31,070 nt of DNA from a virus. Location of the stretch: IMG/VR virus record IMGVR_UViG_3300030406_000565, positions 1-31,070 of that record; one strand, 5' to 3'. Below the pieces are notes generated by a model. The model made no database searches and was not told the DNA's origin. It saw nothing but the letters and a program-made list of their open reading frames with translations. A program made the translations under genes and the position numbers. How positions within the stretch are numbered: the first letter of the stretch is position 1; each line of letters begins with the position of its first letter. This document shows positions 8,758-16,331 of the stretch, piece by piece.

Positions 8758-8894
8758 AACTCCTGCTTAAATATGTTATACGCTTCTCTTACACCTGAAG
8801 GTAATTTGTTTTTACCTAATGCTATAGATGTATATACGCCTGACTGCTTTGTTTGCTTAGCTATTTCTAATAAGTTTAATATATTTTCTATCAT
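8739..8894 (-). CDS. Small tail-module protein, 51 aa
   Basis: Begins MIENILNLLEIAKQTKQSG at 8894 as an ATGA overlap with the upstream 715-aa gene and ends inside the first codons of the tape measure gene. It fills an otherwise empty 133-base gap. It is helical and soluble with no transmembrane segment. By position just before the tape measure gene it could be a small tail assembly factor, but I do not recognise it. Confidence 0.65.
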   Translation of the reverse strand: MIENILNLLEIAKQTKQSGVYTSIALGKNKLPSGVREAYNIFKQELWHKEK

Positions 8895-11038
8895 ACTGTT
8901 CCGTTCCAATCTACTCTAACATTTGTACTATCAACCGTTAAGAATCTTTTATCTACAGTATCTGCTAAATACTGATCTTGGTTTTCTATTACAAAGTCGC
9001 TTACCTCGTTTATTAATTCTAAATCACTTACACCTGTTGCAAGGTTAGTTGTTATTTCATTTATCTTATATATCTTGTCAAAGATTATTAGTCTATCTGC
9101 TAATGATAGATTTAATAATATCCTAAGTGGTAAGTATGCCTTAAACTTACTTAGCCTTCGCTTTTGGTCAAATGTATCGCCTATGTAATTACTATAATAA
9201 GTTTCAAATAACGTTTTCTCAAATACTGTTCCTGCATATTCGTTAAACTCTGCTTTGAAGTTTAGGTTTTGACTATCTGTTATATCTACACTGTTAGATG
9301 GTATATAATAGTCCGTAATACCAACTCTTACAGATGATGTTTTAACTACACTTATTTGTGTACCACTTGTGATTTTCTTTGCATAGAAAAGTAAAGGTTT
9401 TCCTAAATATGTTTCTTGCTTTATATCTACAGACCACCCCCATTGTGCATCGGTAGGTGTATTGTTAGCATCTCTTAGTCTTTCAAACTTATGATGTTCA
9501 AAAGGTATCTTTAACTCAAACGTTTCTCCTTCTGTGTTGTAAAAATCTTCGTATTGTTCTGTACCCCATTCTACACCAAACAGTTCTTTATGGCTTTGAC
9601 TAAAAAAACTTTCTGTACCATCGTAAGCAAAAGATATTCTACGATAAGGCATCAAAGCATCTACAGATGCAGTATTAGTATCTAAAAACTCTGTTATATC
9701 AAAGGTATTTCTACTTTGTGCGTAAAAGTCATCTAATGGCTTTACTTGTATTATACCTTCATAATCTTGAAATGCAGTCAAGTTAAACATCTTGAATAAT
9801 CCTGTAATAAAGTCTAATGTTTTAATATCAGGTAATTGCAAAGCTGCATTAAAATCTGCTACTGTTTCTACTTTTGCTCTACCTTGTAATTGTACTGTTT
9901 TATTATCACTTGCTAATCCTAAAAACAACTTAACCCACTCATTAAGAGTAATGTCTAACTGAAATTCAGCAGCCGATGCACTTTCAAAAAATATTCTATA
10001 AGTTCCTGCAGGGAATCTATGGTTAGTATCTATACCACCTAATGTTTGGTTACCACTTACATTATCTAATCTTTCTCTTTCCTCACCATCTCTTTCTACA
10101 ATTACATTATAGTCTGTTGCGTTTGTTATAATGTCTATTTTGTATTGTAGTCTTACATTATCAGGATTGTTAGGTTGTCTAAAAGTAAAACTGTCAGAGG
10201 TTATCTTATCTGACCAAGTGTTTTTGTCATCACTTGTTCCTGTGATACAACAAAAAGTAGTCTTTGCTCTTATTTGATCTTCCTCTAAAATACCACCTTC
10301 TTTTCTATGTAACCATAAATAAAGGTTATAAAAAATACTGTTGTCTTGATTAAAAAAATCACCGCTAAATTTAAGACCATATTTATCTTCTATAGCTTTT
10401 ATTAAGGTATAAACTCTTAGTGCAGGTTTTAACTGTTCGTATTTTACGCCTTGTACAATAGAACCATCATAAGCTATATTACCACTTTGTGCAACAGGTA
10501 ATGTACTATCGTAGTATAACCTTTGTGTATGAGTAATTAAAGGAACTACAAGTGCATCAGGGTACGAAACACCATTTACAGTAACATCTAACCCATCTTG
10601 CATATAAGTTACTATGTTGTCTGCGTTATAAGTAAACTCCATTCCGTAGATATTATCTAAAGCTGATAGTTTACTCTCACCTAATAGGTCTTTTAGGTTT
10701 ACTGTATCCCCTATAAATGTAAGTCTGTATGTATGTGCTTTTGCTTGTTTCAAACTAACTCCCTCTAACCGAATCTTACCTTTTTTAAACAACTGATGGT
10801 TAAGATATAACTCTGCAGTTTTTTTAACACCTGAAACATACCCTGTAACATCAAAGTTGTAGAAGTGTTTAAATAGCTTGTTATTTTCTTTACTTGCAGG
10901 TACGTTAAATGTCTTAGTAAAATCTGTAAATATCTTACTGATGTCTTTTACGTTTTGTAAGGTCTGTGTTAGGCTTACGCTTTCATCCTTAAACAATTCT
11001 ACCTCTGTACCCTCTATGTATAGTTGTAGGTTTAGCAT
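8891..11038 (-). CDS. Large tail/baseplate structural protein, 715 aa
   Basis: Starts MLNLQLYIEGTEVELFKDES and contains SLTQTLQNVKDISKIFTDFTKTFNVPAS (about 22-50), a pattern I associate with Bacteroidota phage tail genes next to the tape measure. It is mostly beta-rich with no transmembrane segment. The region around residues 390-440 (LQLPDIKTLDFITGLFKMFNLTAFQDYEGIIQVKPL) resembles hub- or tail-tip-type folds, but this is only an impression. It overlaps the next gene as ATGA and is joined to the upstream gene end-to-start at 11038. Likely part of the tail tip or distal tail complex; the exact component is unknown. Confidence 0.7.
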   Translation of the reverse strand: MLNLQLYIEGTEVELFKDESVSLTQTLQNVKDISKIFTDFTKTFNVPASKENNKLFKHFYNFDVTGYVSGVKKTAELYLNHQLFKKGKIRLEGVSLKQAKAHTYRLTFIGDTVNLKDLLGESKLSALDNIYGMEFTYNADNIVTYMQDGLDVTVNGVSYPDALVVPLITHTQRLYYDSTLPVAQSGNIAYDGSIVQGVKYEQLKPALRVYTLIKAIEDKYGLKFSGDFFNQDNSIFYNLYLWLHRKEGGILEEDQIRAKTTFCCITGTSDDKNTWSDKITSDSFTFRQPNNPDNVRLQYKIDIITNATDYNVIVERDGEERERLDNVSGNQTLGGIDTNHRFPAGTYRIFFESASAAEFQLDITLNEWVKLFLGLASDNKTVQLQGRAKVETVADFNAALQLPDIKTLDFITGLFKMFNLTAFQDYEGIIQVKPLDDFYAQSRNTFDITEFLDTNTASVDALMPYRRISFAYDGTESFFSQSHKELFGVEWGTEQYEDFYNTEGETFELKIPFEHHKFERLRDANNTPTDAQWGWSVDIKQETYLGKPLLFYAKKITSGTQISVVKTSSVRVGITDYYIPSNSVDITDSQNLNFKAEFNEYAGTVFEKTLFETYYSNYIGDTFDQKRRLSKFKAYLPLRILLNLSLADRLIIFDKIYKINEITTNLATGVSDLELINEVSDFVIENQDQYLADTVDKRFLTVDSTNVRVDWNGTV

Positions 11039-12027
11039 TATTTAATATTGTTTATTTTGCTAAATGCAAATTCAAAATCTAATGTGTGATTAATTAATTT
11101 ATCGTTTAAAGATGTTTTGTATGTGTGTTGTTTGGTTGTTATAATTACAGGTAGTGTAAATCCTTCCCATCTTAGCCAAACGTTTTCGCTTAATAGTAAT
11201 TCTTCTATTGCTTGGTTAAAATCTTCGTTTACAAATCCTGTATTTAGTTGTACTTTTTTAGTAGCAGAAACGTTATATCTTTCTTGTTGTCCTTTATATG
11301 TAGGATAAGTAACCGTAGAGGTATCTATAATATTTGCTTTATACAACTCATCTGTTACAGACATACTTTCTACTGATTTTTTAAAGAAGTATATGTCTTG
11401 GTACGCCCCATGTTTATTTACAAAAGTAGCTTTATAGGGTGTAAACTTAGGTTCGCATATATTATTTACGGTAACAGTTGCCAATAAAGTTGCATCATCC
11501 GTATCGTAAACCTGTATAGTACTGCTATCAGCAGGTATAGTAATGTATTGTATTTTTTGATTTGAGTTACCGTTATCTGTTATTTGTGTATCTACGCCAT
11601 CTATTGTTACCTTACCAACCCCTTCTGCAAATATTGGTAGTTTACCTGCAGTAGCTTCAGGTAAGTAGATTGTGGTGTTGCTCATTAATAGGTTGTCTGA
11701 TAATTGTGGGTTAATACCATCTTCAAAATAGCCATAACCATCCATAGCTAAGTAATGGTTTGTTACAGGACTACCACTTGTAAATTCTTCACCATCAGCA
11801 TCATATAACCTCGTAATAGCAGTTACCCATTTTGTACGACTTAGGTAATCATTGTTAAAGGTTACATCTATATAATCTCGTACCAATTCGCTAATTTCAA
11901 ACAGTACGTTATCTTGGCTTGATATTCTTGTCTTTGAGAGTTCGTATCTTAGGTCAGTAGTAGCATAACTACCTGACGTACCATCGTAGATATACAATTC
12001 TAACTCTGCTCTATCTAATACAGGCAT
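11038..12027 (-). CDS. Tail structural protein, 329 aa
   Basis: Beta-rich protein (MPVLDRAELELYIYDGTSG...ELVRDYIDVTFNN) with a C-terminal WLRWEGFTLPVIITTKQHTYKTSLNDKLINHTLDFEFAFS segment. I associate this type with Bacteroidota phage tail modules, paired with the 715-aa gene that follows. It may be a distal tail or baseplate component (inference). The start used here may not be the ancestral one: a short out-of-frame reading frame at 12030-12080 encodes an ARSPFFIE N-terminus like the one I expect on this family. A restart at 12027 or a one-base sequence error are both possible. Confidence 0.7.
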   Translation of the reverse strand: MPVLDRAELELYIYDGTSGSYATTDLRYELSKTRISSQDNVLFEISELVRDYIDVTFNNDYLSRTKWVTAITRLYDADGEEFTSGSPVTNHYLAMDGYGYFEDGINPQLSDNLLMSNTTIYLPEATAGKLPIFAEGVGKVTIDGVDTQITDNGNSNQKIQYITIPADSSTIQVYDTDDATLLATVTVNNICEPKFTPYKATFVNKHGAYQDIYFFKKSVESMSVTDELYKANIIDTSTVTYPTYKGQQERYNVSATKKVQLNTGFVNEDFNQAIEELLLSENVWLRWEGFTLPVIITTKQHTYKTSLNDKLINHTLDFEFAFSKINNIK

Positions 12028-12029
12028 AA

Positions 12030-12080
12030 TTAATTGCTATTAAATTCTATAAAAAAAGGACTTCTTGCGTATATTCTCAT
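12030..12080 (-). other. 16-codon leader ORF with ARSPFFIE motif (possible detached N-terminus)
   Basis: Encodes MRIYARSPFFIEFNSN and starts one base after the stop of the upstream gene, exactly where the next tail gene should begin. It stops just before the ATG at 12027, in a different frame. The ARSPFFIE motif also begins the upstream protein (12082-12630). One extra base in the A/T run before 12027 would fuse it to the 329-aa protein. It may be a real leader peptide, a recent frameshift, or a sequencing slip. Confidence 0.5.
12045..12068 (-). repeat. 24-bp direct repeat, copy B
   Basis: Matches 12598-12621 at 23 of 24 bases. Both copies encode ARSPFFIE (up to the Ile-Glu codons) at the N-terminus of consecutive tail reading frames, pointing to duplication of the gene start or strong conservation of this motif. 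Confidence 0.7.
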
Positions 12081-12081
12081 C

Positions 12082-12630
12082 TTAACTTAATGTATCTGTT
12101 GTACAACCCTGAACTAAATCGAAATAAGTTACATCTCCTGAAACTGTTGGAAACCCAAAGGTGTTTGTGTTAAATGGGTAAACGCATATATCTACACTTG
12201 TACTTGGTGGTATAGTATATGTTATGGTTTGTTGTCCATCACAAGCTATGTAATTAAGCAATCCGTTTTCTGTTGAACTGTTGTTTGTTACTCTATATGT
12301 TTTACAATGTGCAGGTGTAACTGTTGCAGGTTGCGTTACTTGTACCGTACATCCTATCTCATCACTTGAATCAGTAGGTGGTCTAAATTTAGAAGAATCG
12401 TATGTTACATAAACCACTACGTTTCTTACTGTATCTGTTGTAACTGTTCCAAAACTACTTGGCTCTACACTATGAAATGTGCCTACACTTGCAGTTGGGT
12501 TTGTTATAGTACCGTTTGCTGCTACTGCAAGACCTGATATTACAGTATCTTCACAAGTAAATCTATTTAGCACCGCAGGTGCAGCAGGTTCTTCGTGTTC
12601 TATAAAAAAAGGGCTTCTTGCTTTAATCAT
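12082..12630 (-). CDS. Tail-module protein with one Ig-like repeat module, 182 aa
   Basis: Begins MIKARSPFFIEHEEPAAPAV, then a single module at about 25-104 (GLAVAANGTITNPTASVGTF ... PSSFGTV ... VTQPA) that matches the repeats of the 471-aa virion protein at 4153-5568. The C-terminal 75 residues hold several cysteines (HCKTYRV, YIACDG, VDICVYPF, GCTTD) and may form another beta domain. The start overlaps the end of the upstream gene by eight bases. It is probably an exposed virion ornament or adhesin subunit carried on the tail. Function is inferred from the shared module only. Confidence 0.65.
   Translation of the reverse strand: MIKARSPFFIEHEEPAAPAVLNRFTCEDTVISGLAVAANGTITNPTASVGTFHSVEPSSFGTVTTDTVRNVVVYVTYDSSKFRPPTDSSDEIGCTVQVTQPATVTPAHCKTYRVTNNSSTENGLLNYIACDGQQTITYTIPPSTSVDICVYPFNTNTFGFPTVSGDVTYFDLVQGCTTDTLS
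12598..12621 (-). repeat. 24-bp direct repeat, copy A
   Basis: Lies at the 5' end of the 182-aa tail-module gene and encodes ARSPFFIE. It differs from 12045-12068 by one base. Confidence 0.7.
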
Positions 12631-13168
12631 TTTTTAATCCTATAAAATCGTCTATGTCTAATGCAAACTTTTCTATTAATTTTTCAGGTATTTTCATAAA
12701 AGCGTTCTCGAATGGTTTAGTAAAAAAGAAAGATGCTCTTAACCCTTTTTCGTAAATACTTTTTGCTAATAAAAACCTTAAACTTTTTCTCCCAACAAAT
12801 CTTCCTTTTTCATCCCTTACGCCTTTTATGGATTTTTTAACCATCCACTTATCCAATGTCTGTGGAGGTATGCTTTTAAATCTACCTGAATACTTATAAG
12901 GACTATCTTTGCTTTTACTGTATGTTGATTTACTTCCCTTTACCCCTAAGTCTTGAAAAGTACCGTAGTCTGCCATAAAGAATTGAACATTAAATCCATC
13001 TTTACCTACTGTTAGTTTATAATCTAAACTGTTTTCCAATTCTCCACTTGTTGAACCTGTAATAAACTTATTATTACGATTCCTTCTTAGGTTACCCTTT
13101 GACTGTTTTATAACAGTATTTGCAAATGCCTCTAAGGCTTTTTTAGTTTGTTCAAAGGTCATTAGCAA
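12623..13168 (-). CDS. HK97 gp10-like tail completion / minor tail protein, 181 aa
   Basis: Basic protein with a helical N-terminus (TFEQTKKALEAFANTVIKQSKGNLRRNRN) and a middle reading MADYGTFQDLGVKGSKSTY, the 'Y-G-x-x-x-x-x-G' pattern seen in gp10-type neck proteins, followed by a Phe/Lys-rich C-terminus (SFFFTKPFENAFMKIPEKLIEKFALDIDDFIG). Such proteins sit at the head-tail junction. It overlaps both neighbours by a few bases (13162-13168 upstream and 12623-12630 downstream), so it is in a tightly coupled tail operon. The family call is moderate. Confidence 0.6.
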   Translation of the reverse strand: MLMTFEQTKKALEAFANTVIKQSKGNLRRNRNNKFITGSTSGELENSLDYKLTVGKDGFNVQFFMADYGTFQDLGVKGSKSTYSKSKDSPYKYSGRFKSIPPQTLDKWMVKKSIKGVRDEKGRFVGRKSLRFLLAKSIYEKGLRASFFFTKPFENAFMKIPEKLIEKFALDIDDFIGLKND

Positions 13169-13617
13169 ACAGTCATATCATTAATTACTACTACGTCAAA
13201 GGTTGCAGTCCATCCTGCTAACTTATTCTCAAACCTATCTACAAATGGCTCACAAGTTACGTCAGCTTCTACTTGGTATTTATCTGTGTAGCTATCGCCT
13301 CTTTGTAAGTCATTTATTACTCTTGTAAGAAGTGCAAGTTGTGTGTTTAGTACATCCTGCTCGTTGTCGTTTCCTACAAATACATCTGTAACCTCATCGT
13401 TAGATATATCTACTAAGTCCATAGCAAGTATAGAAATACTAAAAGTTGTAGTCTTTGTGCCTACTACTGCATTGTTTACTATGACATGAGAAAGTGGGAA
13501 TATACTTTGCTTATCTAAATCTACATCGTCTATACTACCAAATGTAACTGTGTTTACAAATGGCTCTGCATTTAACAATGTCTTAATCTTATCTGTTACG
13601 CTATAAAAACCTTTCAT
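13162..13617 (-). CDS. Tail terminator/completion-like protein, 151 aa
   Basis: An alpha/beta protein starting MKGFYSVTDKIKTLLNAEPFVNTVTFGSIDDVDL and ending EPFVDRFENKLAGWTATFDVVVINDMTVC. The N-terminal helix followed by beta strands and a final 'W-x-A-x-F-x-V' strand resembles tail terminator or minor tail subunits that cap the tail tube. Its ATG overlaps the TGA of the frameshifted chaperone extension (ATGA at 13614-13617), so it is coupled to the shifted reading frame rather than to the unshifted one. Function by position and rough shape. Confidence 0.55.
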   Translation of the reverse strand: MKGFYSVTDKIKTLLNAEPFVNTVTFGSIDDVDLDKQSIFPLSHVIVNNAVVGTKTTTFSISILAMDLVDISNDEVTDVFVGNDNEQDVLNTQLALLTRVINDLQRGDSYTDKYQVEADVTCEPFVDRFENKLAGWTATFDVVVINDMTVC

Positions 13618-13868
13618 CGTTTTTTAATCATTGATTTCTCTAATTCTAATTTCTCTTTTTCAAATGCTAAATACATTAGTGATTTGTGAACATTTAGTTT
13701 TGTAACCTTGTCAAATTTGGTAACATCCCCCTTAGCCAATCCATAGATTGATTGATACCAACCCCACTTTCTTCCAAAATTTGTCGTTGCTGAGAAGTCA
13801 GATTGTCCCTCATTTCCTTCGCTAAATATTTCAGGGTAATTTGCAACAACTCCTCGCTTAAACTCCAA
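13614..13868 (-). CDS. -1 frame extension of tail assembly chaperone (T part of GT-like fusion)
   Basis: 84 codons in the -1 frame relative to the gene starting at 14356. They encode EFKRGVVANYPEIFSEGNEG ... FGRKWGWYQSIYGLAKGD ... LNVHKSLMYLAFEKEKLELE. This FGRKWGWYQSIYGLA block is what I expect of the conserved T-type domain of Bacteroidota phage tail chaperones. It has no good ATG of its own, and the only upstream in-frame option is a TTG at 13883. Ribosome slippage at the nine-T run (13867-13875) would make a 247-aa fusion. Its stop forms ATGA with the next gene. Such fusions recruit tail tube subunits to the tape measure protein. Confidence 0.75.
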   Translation of the reverse strand: MEFKRGVVANYPEIFSEGNEGQSDFSATTNFGRKWGWYQSIYGLAKGDVTKFDKVTKLNVHKSLMYLAFEKEKLELEKSMIKKR

Positions 13869-14356
13869 AAAAAAACAAGGCAACCCATAACAACGTCTAA
13901 AGGCATATGTTTAAAAACACTTGCATCTTCTTCTCCTGTGTATTCCTTTATTTGGTATCTATGGTCTTTCTTTAGATCAATAGGTCTATATAAGACTGCC
14001 ATAGCCTTATGCATTGTTTCCCAATCAGAAATGTTATTGTCAAGGTCTATGTACTCGCCTAATGTAATATCGTCTAACTTAGGTATCATACCATATTCTA
14101 CACCTTTCATTTTAAAGGTAGGTATTAGTTCTGTCTTTGTGTTAAAGATATTATTAAGGTCGTTTACTATTTGTGTAACGTAGTTAAATTTGATTCTTGC
14201 TATGTCTTTTAGGTCAAGCCTACAAAATATCTCTACCATCTTATGTAGTAGAAAATTAGTGTTTTGGTTTTCCTCTGTGTTTAGCTTTGCAAACTTCTGA
14301 TACTGCTCTAACGTAATGTCAGATAATTCGTCAGGTATATATATATCAACTTTCAT
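13694..14356 (-). CDS. Tail assembly chaperone, unshifted product, 220 aa
   Basis: MKVDIYIPDELSDITLEQYQKF... is a mostly helical acidic protein at the start of the tail module, with RPIDLKKDHRYQIKEYTGEE around 124-143 and a conserved-looking helical end (SLSEELLQITLKYLAKEMRD...). Codon 161 starts a G-T9-G run where the -1 frame is open, so this is the G-like product and the -1 product is the GT-like fusion. The 174 bases after the slip site are read in two frames, and both look like sensible protein. It starts at a TATTG-N7-ATG motif right after a terminator, so it heads its own transcript. Confidence 0.75.
   Translation of the reverse strand: MKVDIYIPDELSDITLEQYQKFAKLNTEENQNTNFLLHKMVEIFCRLDLKDIARIKFNYVTQIVNDLNNIFNTKTELIPTFKMKGVEYGMIPKLDDITLGEYIDLDNNISDWETMHKAMAVLYRPIDLKKDHRYQIKEYTGEEDASVFKHMPLDVVMGCLVFFWSLSEELLQITLKYLAKEMRDNLTSQQRQILEESGVGINQSMDWLRGMLPNLTRLQN
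13867..13876 (-). promoter_or_regulatory. Putative -1 ribosomal frameshift site (G followed by nine T)
   Basis: The zero-frame codons are GTT TTT TTT TGG. Slipping one base back on TTT gives TTG GAG and enters the -1 frame, fitting an X-XXY-YYZ heptamer made of T only. A pure homopolymer could also allow transcriptional slippage or hide a sequencing length error. Confidence 0.65.
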
Positions 14357-14368
14357 ATTATAACAATA
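14354..14368 (-). promoter_or_regulatory. Recurrent late motif TATTGTTATAATATG (copy 4)
   Basis: Identical to the copy at 7182 and ending in the ATG of the chaperone gene. The terminator at 14388-14413 lies about 20 bases upstream, so transcription of the tail module must restart here. This is the clearest functional context for the motif. Confidence 0.6.
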
Positions 14369-14387
14369 AAATTTTGTGAATTATGTA

Positions 14388-14413
14388 TAAAAAGAAAGGG
14401 GGTAAAAACCCCC
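14388..14413 (-). terminator. Rho-independent terminator before tail module
   Basis: On the minus strand, GGGGG and CCCCC form a stem around a TTTTTA loop, followed by TTTCTTTTT. It separates the terminase-side genes from the tail genes. Confidence 0.85.
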
Positions 14414-14447
14414 TAACTCTAATTAACCAAACAAAATGAAAAAAAAT

Positions 14448-14729
14448 CTATACCTCAATATACTTATTTTTTTTAAAACACCAAACCTTATCTTTTATAA
14501 ATTTATGTTTATACATAAAATATATATCTACATATAGTTCTTCCATTCTCTTACTATAAGCCTCTTGTCCTTTTTTATTCTGCTTATATTCTACATCGCC
14601 TAACTTGTATTCGTTACGCATTTGTAGTTCTAATCTTACTTTTGTGTTGTTCTCAAAAGGCACAGGATAAAACCTATAGCCATTATCCCAACACCTTTGT
14701 TTCATTTGCCAATCTTCTATCCTCGCCAT
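14448..14729 (-). CDS. Unknown phage protein, 93 aa
   Basis: A basic, aromatic-rich protein (MARIEDWQMKQRCWDNGYRFYPVPFENNTKVRLEL...) with two lone cysteines and no transmembrane segment. It overlaps the small membrane protein gene upstream by 13 bases and is the last gene before the terminator at 14388-14413. The high Lys/Tyr content and 'YKQNKKGQEAYSKRMEELYVDIYFMYKHK' helix could bind nucleic acid, but I do not recognise the family. Confidence 0.7.
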   Translation of the reverse strand: MARIEDWQMKQRCWDNGYRFYPVPFENNTKVRLELQMRNEYKLGDVEYKQNKKGQEAYSKRMEELYVDIYFMYKHKFIKDKVWCFKKNKYIEV

Positions 14730-14872
14730 ATAAGAAAAGCTATTTTTACAAATGCAAATGTACCAATGTAAAAGCTACCAAATAAGATAGTAGTGCTTAC
14801 TAATGCTTTCTTAATGTGTTTTCTGTTCTCTTTAGAACAAATCTCTTTTTTAATAATTATAAAATCTTTCAT
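14717..14872 (-). CDS. Small single-pass membrane protein, 51 aa
   Basis: Starts MKDFIIIKKEICSKENRKHI at 14872 with a Lys-rich N-terminus, then one hydrophobic segment (about residues 24-48, LVSTTILFGSFYIGTFAFVKIAFLI) and a short end. The stop lies within the next gene (overlap 13 bases). It is positioned between the large terminase gene and an unknown gene. Function unknown. The 38 bases between 14873 and the terminase stop hold no other feature. Confidence 0.6.
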   Translation of the reverse strand: MKDFIIIKKEICSKENRKHIKKALVSTTILFGSFYIGTFAFVKIAFLIWRG

Positions 14873-14910
14873 TGTAAATTGTTTTATGATTCAAAGATAT
14901 AAACATTTTA

Positions 14911-16080
14911 TTAATAAACAAAATATTCTCCCCTGTGGGAATTATCTATTGTATCTGTTAGTATGTATCTACAAGCATCTATGCAGTCAGGGTGTTCTCC
15001 TGTTGGTTTAGGTAAGGTATTACCATCTTTGTCTTTTGCCCATACATAGCCTTGTAGTTCTCTTTTTAGATTCCTGCTTTTGCTTGTTACATATATTTCG
15101 TTTTGGTTTATTAGGTTAATTCCAAAGTTTACACTATCCCTGCCTTTAGTACAAGGGTAGATGTTATGACCATCACGTCTAAGCGTTTCTATGGACTTAG
15201 GCTCTGCTTGGTCAGCTATTATATTCTCTTTTATGTTATTGTGCCTTAGAAACAAGCTAACATCCCTTAAAACGGTATTAGACTTATAAAACACCTCATC
15301 AAATATGTAGGCTTCATTGTATTTGTAAAGTGCTATAATTGTAGTAGGGTCTGTATATCCAAAGTCCATACCATATCCTAATAGTCTTGCATCTTGTGGT
15401 ATTGTGTCTATCTCTTTCCAATCAGGAATACATACACCGTCATAAGACCCAACTTCCCCATCTAAAAAAACCCTGCACCAATTTTTCCAATAGGTAGATG
15501 TCTTTGCTTTATCTCTTGCTTTTAGTAGTTCTTTTACGATGCTTTGCGGTAAGCTATCGTTATCTTTGTATGTAAGTGTTACAAAGTCTGTGTCAGGTTG
15601 TCCTATTAGTTCCTTATCTACCCAAAATAATCCTGTTGGGTTGTAGTCTAACCATATAATATCGTTTGTTCTTATTGCAAGTTCTTGGTATGCATCAAAG
15701 CCACTTATAGTATTTGCCTCATTCACAAACAAAACATCTCTACGACTACCTCTGAGTTTGCTGCTATCGTCTGTACTAAAAAAGTCAAAGTAGCTACCAT
15801 TAGTAAAAGTGTATCGCATTAATGATTTATTGTGCTGAATTTCTTTATATCTATTTAAACCTTTTAAGATACTAATAAAATCCTTGTATCCACCACGCCT
15901 AAGAGCAGGTACAGTTCCTGTAACAACAGATATTACCATGCTTTCATTTCGTATAGCATAGTCTATTAGTATAGTGAGTATAGATATTGTTTTAGAAGCT
16001 GAAGTGCCTCCGCGTACTATCCGTACTCGATTATTCAGTTTCCGTAATATGTTAAGTGCTTTTGTTTTTTTTACCTGCAT
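14911..16080 (-). CDS. terL: Terminase large subunit, 389 aa
   Basis: DNA-packaging motor that docks on the portal. The ATPase half has a Walker A-like GGTSASKT (24-31) and Walker B DVLFVNEAN (115-123). The nuclease half has MDFGYTDP (D239), IIADQAEP (D290) and HPDCIDACRY (D365/D368), consistent with the RNase H-like metal-binding triad of Terminase_3-type enzymes. The length is close to the shorter members of the family. It directly follows the small terminase gene (one base between stop and start). Packaging type (cos or pac) cannot be read from the sequence. Confidence 0.93.
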   Translation of the reverse strand: MQVKKTKALNILRKLNNRVRIVRGGTSASKTISILTILIDYAIRNESMVISVVTGTVPALRRGGYKDFISILKGLNRYKEIQHNKSLMRYTFTNGSYFDFFSTDDSSKLRGSRRDVLFVNEANTISGFDAYQELAIRTNDIIWLDYNPTGLFWVDKELIGQPDTDFVTLTYKDNDSLPQSIVKELLKARDKAKTSTYWKNWCRVFLDGEVGSYDGVCIPDWKEIDTIPQDARLLGYGMDFGYTDPTTIIALYKYNEAYIFDEVFYKSNTVLRDVSLFLRHNNIKENIIADQAEPKSIETLRRDGHNIYPCTKGRDSVNFGINLINQNEIYVTSKSRNLKRELQGYVWAKDKDGNTLPKPTGEHPDCIDACRYILTDTIDNSHRGEYFVY

Positions 16081-16081
16081 A

Positions 16082-16327
16082 CTAATCTACAAACAACGGA
16101 ATGTCCTCGTTGATTGTAATGTCCTTAGTTTCTCTTGGCTTACCTGCATAGTAATTATAGAAAAGTTGTACGTATTTAAAATCCTGCTTTTCTAATCCTT
16201 TCATCAATGCCTCAAATGCCAATGGCTCTAATGGAGTAAGTTTTTCTATCAGTTGTACTTCTTCTGCTTTAGGTTTTCTACCTGCGTTCTTGTTACCTCC
16301 GTTAAACTTTCTTTTGTCCATAATCAA
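16082..16327 (-). CDS. terS: Probable small terminase subunit, 81 aa
   Basis: A short basic N-terminus (MDKRKFNGGNKNAGRKPKAEEVQ) looks like a DNA-binding arm and is followed by a helical body (IEKLTPLEPLAFEALMKGLEKQDFKYVQLFYNYYAGKP). It matches, from memory, the small proteins placed just before the large terminase in Bacteroidota phages, although it is shorter than most small terminases. The second Met (MDK) is an equally good start. A palindrome and a late motif lie in its leader. The small-subunit role rests mainly on position. Confidence 0.65.
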   Translation of the reverse strand: MIMDKRKFNGGNKNAGRKPKAEEVQLIEKLTPLEPLAFEALMKGLEKQDFKYVQLFYNYYAGKPRETKDITINEDIPLFVD

Positions 16328-16331
16328 AAAA

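Noticed and set aside
13803-14183. Open frame of 126 codons on the plus strand
   Set aside because: It lies opposite the tail chaperone and terminates without any neighbouring plus-strand gene; composition is Ser/Leu/Ile-rich as expected of an antisense shadow.
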